A DNA stretch of 7,112 bases from Bacillota bacterium (GTDB taxonomy: Bacteria; Bacillota; Clostridia; Lachnospirales; WQUN01). Made by a program: the position numbers and the translations under genes. Below the pieces are notes generated by a model that saw only the letters and a program-made list of their open reading frames with translations, made no database searches and was not told the DNA's origin. The stretch covers positions 1 through 7,112 of the forward strand of contig WQUN01000037.1 in the NCBI GenBank assembly GCA_009782085.1, given 5' to 3'. Positions 1 through 4,375 of this stretch are shown piece after piece. Position 1 is the stretch's first letter; each line of letters starts with the position of its first letter.

Positions 1-36
1 ATAAGGGGCATAATGGTCGGCGGCGTCAAGGAATAA
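1..36 (+). CDS. Carbohydrate ABC transporter permease, LplC/YtcP type (3' end only)
   Basis: Frame 1 is open from the window edge and ends with TAA at 34-36, encoding the residues IRGIMVGGVKE. This is a very typical C-terminus of LplC/YtcP-type inner-membrane permeases of sugar ABC transporters, which commonly end in a segment like GVMIGAVKG. The next gene downstream on the same strand is a solute-binding lipoprotein, as expected for such an operon. Such permeases form the membrane channel together with an LplB-like partner, which would lie to the left of the window. Only 11 residues are visible, so the assignment rests on this tail plus the context. Confidence 0.62.
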   Translation: MRGIMVGGVKE

Positions 37-92
37 GCCTCAATAACGGCAATATCCGGGCTTCCCGGGTGAAAATAAACATCACTATATTT

Positions 93-98
93 AGGAGG
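93..98 (+). promoter_or_regulatory. Ribosome binding site of the solute-binding lipoprotein
   Basis: AGGAGG lies 7 bases upstream of the ATG at 106. It is a near-perfect anti-Shine-Dalgarno match and fixes that start. The 69-base gap after the permease stop shows no convincing promoter, so co-transcription with the permease is likely. Confidence 0.85.
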
Positions 99-105
99 TA
101 AAAGC

Positions 106-2187
106 ATGTCAAAAAAGTCAATAGCGGTTTTACTGGCTATGACAATGGTGATCGGCGTCTTAGCGGGGTGCAGAGGCAATAACGCCCCCTCGCCCTCTCC
201 GGCGGTAACCGCCGGCGCCGAGGCGACCCCGTCGCCTGAGGCCGCCAAAGCAACCGCAACCCCGGCGCCCGCCGCCAGCACAGAGCCGTCGGCGGAACAG
301 CCAAAAGCGCCGAGCGTGACGGACCTGATAGCGATGTTTGACAAGGTGAGCGACACTTCGGAGCTGCCGGATTGGACGGGGGCGCCGCTGAAGATCACCT
401 CATGGTACGCCCACGGCATAGGCGACCCCAATCACCTCGAGTCCTCGAACGACGTGTTCTGGCCCGAGATCAAGCGCATATTTGGGATCGAGATCGACAA
501 GGCCAACAGCTTTGACAACCAGGGTATCTCCAAGACGGAGAAGATGGCGACCTTGGCCGCCACCAACGCGTGGCCCAGCATCGGCATGTCGATCCTGGAA
601 AACGACGACATTCTCAACGAGGGTCTTCTCTACGACCTCACGGAGCTGCTCCCCAAATACGCGCCCCATTATTGGGAGCTGATAAACAGGGTCGCGCCCA
701 TCACCACCGCGCGCGGATTGAGGAACTCCGGGAAACTGTGGGGAGTCGGCTGGGTAGACAATACGGACGAGACTATGCAGATTCTGTATCCCGATAAATT
801 TAACGCGGAGAAGTACATGTATGTCCGCGACCCCAACGAATGGTCGTTCCCCATGTATGTGCGCGACGACATTCTGAAGCTGATATACCCCAACGCCAAG
901 TCGCAGCAGGAAATCGAGGATCTGTACATGGCGCAGGGATACTTCACCAAGGAGCAGGTTTACGACATACCCCTGAAAAACAAGCAGGACGTCAAGGACT
1001 TCCTGTATAAGGTGCGCGATGCCATTGCCGCGAACAACATACAGGAAGGCGGCCGTCCGGTCAACACGATCAACATGACCTACGGCTCCGGGGGCGACCT
1101 GTGGTCGCTGGTTCCCTGCTTCTACGCTCCGATCCAGGGGCTTATGTCGAACAATTGGAATTACTTCATGAACTTCAACAACAAAACCAAAAAATTCGAG
1201 CGGGCCATAGACACCGAACTCTGGAAAAACATGATGCGCGAGCTCAATCAGTGGGTGCGCGACGGCGTCGGCGCGAAAGAGAGCGTCGGCATAGACACCC
1301 CCGAGATTTTCGACTCGAAGATGCGCAACGGCGAATACGCGGTGCTCTACACCTGGACGTACCCCAGCAACGCCGACCTGAAAGCGGCCGGGAAGCCCTA
1401 CCAGTACCGCAAGGTATACGTAGATTGCCCGTTTGATAACAGCACGTATGTCGATTACGCTCCCGTGCTGGATTTTACCGCGGCCGCGACTGCGATCTTT
1501 AAAACGGTGCCCGAGGATCAGGTTCCGCAGATTTTGGCCTGGTGGGATCTGATGTTCACCGACGCGGGACAGAAGCTCCAGGTTTGGGGGCCGCGCTCCG
1601 CCGGGCTGTTCACCGAGGACGCGAACGGCAAACGCAAGTATACGGATCCCGAACTGGAAGCGTGTATGGTAGGCGGCACGGCCAATGACGCGGACGTCAA
1701 GTACAACCTGGCTTCCGGCCTCATGGGCGTCATAAACGAGCGCTGGTTCGCGCCGGCTTTCCCGCAGATACACGTGGGCATCCGGGCCGGCGGCCTTAAC
1801 AACCCCAAATACGTCGATTACGACATGTCAACGATGCCACGCTCGCCCGACAACGCCGGCAAGTTCTTCTCGTCCCTCCTGTTCCAGCCGAGGACGCGTT
1901 ATTCCCCGGCGCCGACGATAGACACTTACCCGGCGAGTTATACGTCCGAGATACCCGAACTGCAGCGGTGGTGGGACGCCAGGGAAGCGTGGGATTCCGG
2001 CGCCAGCGTCAAAGTCCTGACAGCCAAGGACGACGCGGAGTTTGAAAAGCTGTGGGCGGAGTATGTCGCGGCCTACGACGACAACGGGTTCACGGCCGAC
2101 GTTTGCGGAAAGGTCGAGGAACTCCTGAAGACAAAATATCCCGACGACTGGAACGCATACATGAACGCGAAGCCGATGGAACAGTAA
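106..2187 (+). CDS. Extracellular solute-binding lipoprotein of a carbohydrate ABC transporter (LipO/LplA-like)
   Basis: Predicted substrate-capture component of a sugar or oligosaccharide importer, anchored to the outer face of the membrane by lipid. Residues 1-21 form a signal peptide (MSKKS, then a hydrophobic core) ending in the lipobox LAGC, with Cys22 as the lipidated residue. Residues 23-70 are a Pro/Ala/Ser/Thr-rich flexible linker of the sort that lifts a binding domain off the membrane. The rest is a globular domain from about residue 75, rich in Trp/Tyr/Asp, with segments reminiscent of the Paenibacillus/Bacillus LipO family: LKITSWY near the start, a central LYDLTELLPKYAPHYWELI, and a C-terminal WDAYMN-like end (DDWNAYMNAKPMEQ). 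At 693 residues it is clearly longer than common LipO-type proteins (roughly 500-560). It sits directly downstream of an LplC-type permease, which supports the assignment. The sugar cannot be read from the sequence. The start is fixed by the AGGAGG at 93-98. Confidence 0.88.
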   Translation: MSKKSIAVLLAMTMVIGVLAGCRGNNAPSPSPAVTAGAEATPSPEAAKATATPAPAASTEPSAEQPKAPSVTDLIAMFDKVSDTSELPDWTGAPLKITSWYAHGIGDPNHLESSNDVFWPEIKRIFGIEIDKANSFDNQGISKTEKMATLAATNAWPSIGMSILENDDILNEGLLYDLTELLPKYAPHYWELINRVAPITTARGLRNSGKLWGVGWVDNTDETMQILYPDKFNAEKYMYVRDPNEWSFPMYVRDDILKLIYPNAKSQQEIEDLYMAQGYFTKEQVYDIPLKNKQDVKDFLYKVRDAIAANNIQEGGRPVNTINMTYGSGGDLWSLVPCFYAPIQGLMSNNWNYFMNFNNKTKKFERAIDTELWKNMMRELNQWVRDGVGAKESVGIDTPEIFDSKMRNGEYAVLYTWTYPSNADLKAAGKPYQYRKVYVDCPFDNSTYVDYAPVLDFTAAATAIFKTVPEDQVPQILAWWDLMFTDAGQKLQVWGPRSAGLFTEDANGKRKYTDPELEACMVGGTANDADVKYNLASGLMGVINERWFAPAFPQIHVGIRAGGLNNPKYVDYDMSTMPRSPDNAGKFFSSLLFQPRTRYSPAPTIDTYPASYTSEIPELQRWWDAREAWDSGASVKVLTAKDDAEFEKLWAEYVAAYDDNGFTADVCGKVEELLKTKYPDDWNAYMNAKPMEQ

Positions 2188-2257
2188 GGAACTGTGAAAT
2201 ATTATGAACGAGCCACAATGCATAAAGCGGCGCGGCGGGAACATCGCATGGACGAAA

Positions 2258-2290
2258 GCAAAGGCGGCCAAACGGCCGCCTTTGCCTTGT
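2258..2290 (+). terminator. Rho-independent-type terminator between convergent genes
   Basis: Perfect 12-bp inverted repeat: GCAAAGGCGGCC at 2258-2269, loop AAAC at 2270-2273, and GGCCGCCTTTGC at 2274-2285, followed by the modestly T-rich CTTGT. It lies 70 bases after the stop of the solute-binding protein and about 80 bases beyond the stop of the kinase on the other strand. Because the stem carries A's on its left arm and T's on its right, it could stop transcription from both directions. The T-tract is weak on the plus strand and weaker on the minus strand. The remainder of the 177-base gap (2188-2364) shows no gene. Confidence 0.72.
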
Positions 2291-2364
2291 AAATTAATTC
2301 GCTACGCGTACCCGGTTTGGGCGCTTTCCTCCGGCGTTGAAATATTTTCGCACTCCGGTATAAA

Positions 2365-3405
2365 CTACCTCAGCCTTTCCAAAATCATCTCCGCCGTCAC
2401 AAACCCCGACGTCCCCAGCTGGGTCACGCAAACGGCCGCCGCCGCGTTTCCGGCGGCCCCTGCGCTTTCCAAGTCCGCCCCGGCGGCGAGCGCGCTTACG
2501 AAAGCAGCCGTAAACATGTCTCCCGCGCCGCATACGTCGAGCTGCCCGCAGAGCCTGATGCCGGGCACGGCGATTTCCCCGCCTTGCTCGCGTATCACTA
2601 TGCCCTTCGGCCCCAGCGTCGTGACGACCGGCCTGCCTGTTATGCCATGCATGATTTCGCCGGCCCGCCTTATCGCCTCGGCGTACTCCGCTTCGGAACA
2701 GGCCTTTTCCTCCGGCGCGTTTTCCTCAAAAGCCCCGCGAAGTATCTCGCGCTCGTTGCCCTTTATGATCATGTCCCTGAATTTGCCTATCCTGCTCCTG
2801 GAGTCCGCGTACACGACCAGTTCCGGATTTTCCCGCGCGATTTCGGCTAGACGCTCCCTGACGCCGTCCGTGACCAGCCCGCAGTTTTCCTCCGTCATCT
2901 GGTCCATGATGACGAGGGCGTTGATTTGCCCGGTCAGTTTATCAAGGCCCGCCATGACCGTGTCGGCGAGCTCCTTCGGCGTCTCCGTCCAATTCTTGAT
3001 GTCGATGCGGTTCATCTCGCGCGACACGCCGTTTTCGGTGATCCACGGCTTCGTATAAGCCGGCGTCGTCCGTCCTGGCGCGGCGACCACGCAGCCGCGG
3101 TCGACCCCGAGCCTGTCCAGCCCGCGCAGGAGTTCAATCCCTCGCCCGTCGTCGCCGACGTAGCCGACGGCGTATACTTTGCCGACGCCCAGGTTCGCGA
3201 AGTTTTTAGCCACAGTCCCGGCCGCGCCGGGGAATGTCTCGACCCTTACGCACTGGTAAGCCGTGAGGCCGGTTTCCAAAGACGGCTCGTTCAGGGCGGC
3301 GTCGATGCGGAAGTATTCGTCGAGGCAGTAATCTCCGACGACCGCGACGGAGAGGTTTGGTAGGGCGGAGAATATTGTCCTGAGGTTTTGTAAATTTTTA
3401 GGCAT
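2365..3405 (-). CDS. PfkB-family carbohydrate kinase (RfaE/HldE kinase-domain-like)
   Basis: Predicted cytoplasmic ATP-dependent sugar kinase of the ribokinase/PfkB fold, 346 residues from the ATG at 3405. Visible family marks are: an N-terminal strand VAVVGDYCLDEYF (about residues 20-33), like the VxVxGDxxLDxY opening of the heptose-kinase subgroup; FPGAAGTVAKNFANLG (about 58-73), equivalent to the PGGAGNVA sugar-binding signature; VYADSRSRIGKF (about 198-209); and the PfkB signature CGAGDMFTAAF (about 292-302), whose Asp296 is the expected catalytic base with the adjacent GAG anion hole. Resemblance is to the kinase half of HldE/RfaE, but no nucleotidyltransferase domain is present, and the real substrate cannot be told. 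Start choice: an in-frame GTG at 3423 would add six residues, but that stretch contains the AAAGGA ribosome binding site (3415-3420), so ATG 3405 is preferred. The gene follows the sortase by 36 bases on the same strand, so they may share a transcript. A role in cell-surface glycan or sugar metabolism is possible but unproven. Confidence 0.87.
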   Translation of the reverse strand: MPKNLQNLRTIFSALPNLSVAVVGDYCLDEYFRIDAALNEPSLETGLTAYQCVRVETFPGAAGTVAKNFANLGVGKVYAVGYVGDDGRGIELLRGLDRLGVDRGCVVAAPGRTTPAYTKPWITENGVSREMNRIDIKNWTETPKELADTVMAGLDKLTGQINALVIMDQMTEENCGLVTDGVRERLAEIARENPELVVYADSRSRIGKFRDMIIKGNEREILRGAFEENAPEEKACSEAEYAEAIRRAGEIMHGITGRPVVTTLGPKGIVIREQGGEIAVPGIRLCGQLDVCGAGDMFTAAFVSALAAGADLESAGAAGNAAAAVCVTQLGTSGFVTAEMILERLR

Positions 3406-3414
3406 GGGTTTATG

Positions 3415-3420
3415 TCCTTT
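3415..3420 (-). promoter_or_regulatory. Ribosome binding site deciding the kinase start
   Basis: On the minus strand AAAGGA occurs 9 bases before ATG 3405. It lies within the first codons that would be used from the upstream GTG at 3423, which argues that the GTG is not the start. Confidence 0.7.
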
Positions 3421-3441
3421 CACAGCGTATAAAGGAAGAAC

Positions 3442-4263
3442 TTATCGATCACTCTCCGCTATTTTGGCGACCAGTACGGCCCGCGCGTTGTCGAATTCAT
3501 ATGAGCACGTCGAAAGCGTCACCAGACGGTCGCCGTCAGAAATCCCCGCATCGCGCCAAAATCGCGCGCGCGCGTGTATAAAATCCGTATAGTCCTCAAT
3601 CGGCGGCCCCGTTTTGTCATCCCCTTCAAAATTTATCAGGTCCATTGGCCCAAGTATGAGAAAAGCGAATATTTCCAAACCGATGTTCTGATTTTCAAGA
3701 TATATCGTCCCGGTTGAATGGGAATCAAAAAAATCCCTGTCGTTAAATTTCGTAAGGCCGTGGAACATACTGCCGTTTTTCATCTGGTGCCCGTACAGAA
3801 TGGTGTTGTAATCCGAGAAATCCTTCTGATTGCGATAATCCATGAATATCGTGCCCGCATAGGCCTGATTCCCGTATATGTCGCGGCGGAGATAGTAATC
3901 GTTGTCGGCGCCTCGGACAAAGGGGTAATCGATTGCCGTGCCGTCTATACAAATCCACCCGGCCGCGTCGCCGTTCATCCGGCGCAGTTCGGCTATACCC
4001 CCGTTATATACCCCTTCTTCCGGCGGGGAGACCCCGACCGCCTGTGGCCGCGGCTTTTCAGCCGTATCCGCTGGTGCGGCCGCGGTTCCGGAACCGGAGG
4101 CGCCGTTCGCGCCGTCCGGCCTGAACTCCAGCATTCGTTTGTGCACGGCTGCTTCGGCGCTGTAGTTAGCCTGCGTCACCCACAGATTATAACCGCTGAT
4201 GACAAAAACCGCAACAAATAACGCGGACAGCGCGATTCGCAGATAACGACTTTTACGGGACAT
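3442..4263 (-). CDS. srtB: Class B sortase
   Basis: Membrane-anchored cysteine transpeptidase that cleaves a C-terminal sorting signal and joins the protein to the cell wall or to another subunit. The 273 residues contain an N-terminal cytoplasmic basic stretch (MSRKSRYLR), one membrane anchor at about residues 8-28, and a low-complexity Gly/Ala/Pro linker at about 50-80. The catalytic domain runs from about 88 to the end. Active-site residues are visible: His159 in ILYGHQM, Cys253 in TLSTCSYEF, and Arg261 in NARAVLVAKI. The segments GWICIDGTAIDYPFVRG (102-118), YYLRRDIYG (123-131) and GTIFMDYRN (137-145) are characteristic of class B, as is the long helical insertion before the Cys strand (DYTDFIHARARFW). 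The protein ends shortly after the Arg strand, as in SrtB. The ATG at 4263 is preceded by AAGGA (4274-4278) at 10 bases, slightly far. It lies 112 bases after the surface-protein stop and is the obvious candidate to anchor that protein. Confidence 0.94.
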   Translation of the reverse strand: MSRKSRYLRIALSALFVAVFVISGYNLWVTQANYSAEAAVHKRMLEFRPDGANGASGSGTAAAPADTAEKPRPQAVGVSPPEEGVYNGGIAELRRMNGDAAGWICIDGTAIDYPFVRGADNDYYLRRDIYGNQAYAGTIFMDYRNQKDFSDYNTILYGHQMKNGSMFHGLTKFNDRDFFDSHSTGTIYLENQNIGLEIFAFLILGPMDLINFEGDDKTGPPIEDYTDFIHARARFWRDAGISDGDRLVTLSTCSYEFDNARAVLVAKIAESDR

Positions 4264-4269
4264 GTAATT

Positions 4270-4297
4270 AAGATCCTTCGCTTAGCTCAGGATGACA
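4270..4297 (-). repeat. Possible dispersed intergenic repeat upstream of the sortase
   Basis: Read on the minus strand, this begins TGTCATCCTGAGC and ends AGCGAAGGATCTT, with partial complementarity between the ATCCT and AGGAT arms. From memory it resembles a class of short repeats of the form GTCATyCTGAGCGAAGCGAAGrATC that recur between genes in many bacterial genomes. Only one copy is present here, so repetition is not shown by this window. It overlaps the likely sortase ribosome binding site (AAGGA). The rest of the 112-base gap (4264-4375) holds only weak hairpins and no gene. Confidence 0.4.
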
Positions 4298-4375
4298 GTT
4301 TATAGAGGTTGCCATGACAGTGTCGCGGTCAGTGGCGTCGCGCCATACAATGTATGCGCATATTACAAGAACCGG

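Noticed and set aside
56..68. Small hairpin (CCGGG-CTT-CCCGG) between permease and solute-binding protein as a terminator
   Set aside because: The stem is only 5 bp with no T-tract after it. It could at most be an RNA-processing or stabilising element.
400..1773. Long open frame (457 codons) on the minus strand opposite the solute-binding protein
   Set aside because: It lies entirely antisense to a well-supported gene, has no recognisable domain, and arises from the GC-rich third-position bias of the real gene.
2204..3058. Plus-strand open frame of 284 codons across the kinase gene
   Set aside because: It covers the kinase antisense, is Ser/Pro-rich low complexity as expected for a shadow frame, and runs through the terminator hairpin.
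4311..4359. Two bulged hairpins (4311-4336 and 4340-4359) as a terminator after the surface-protein gene
   Set aside because: Both stems are short and bulged with no T-tract on the minus strand, so a terminator is not supported; read-through into the sortase remains possible.
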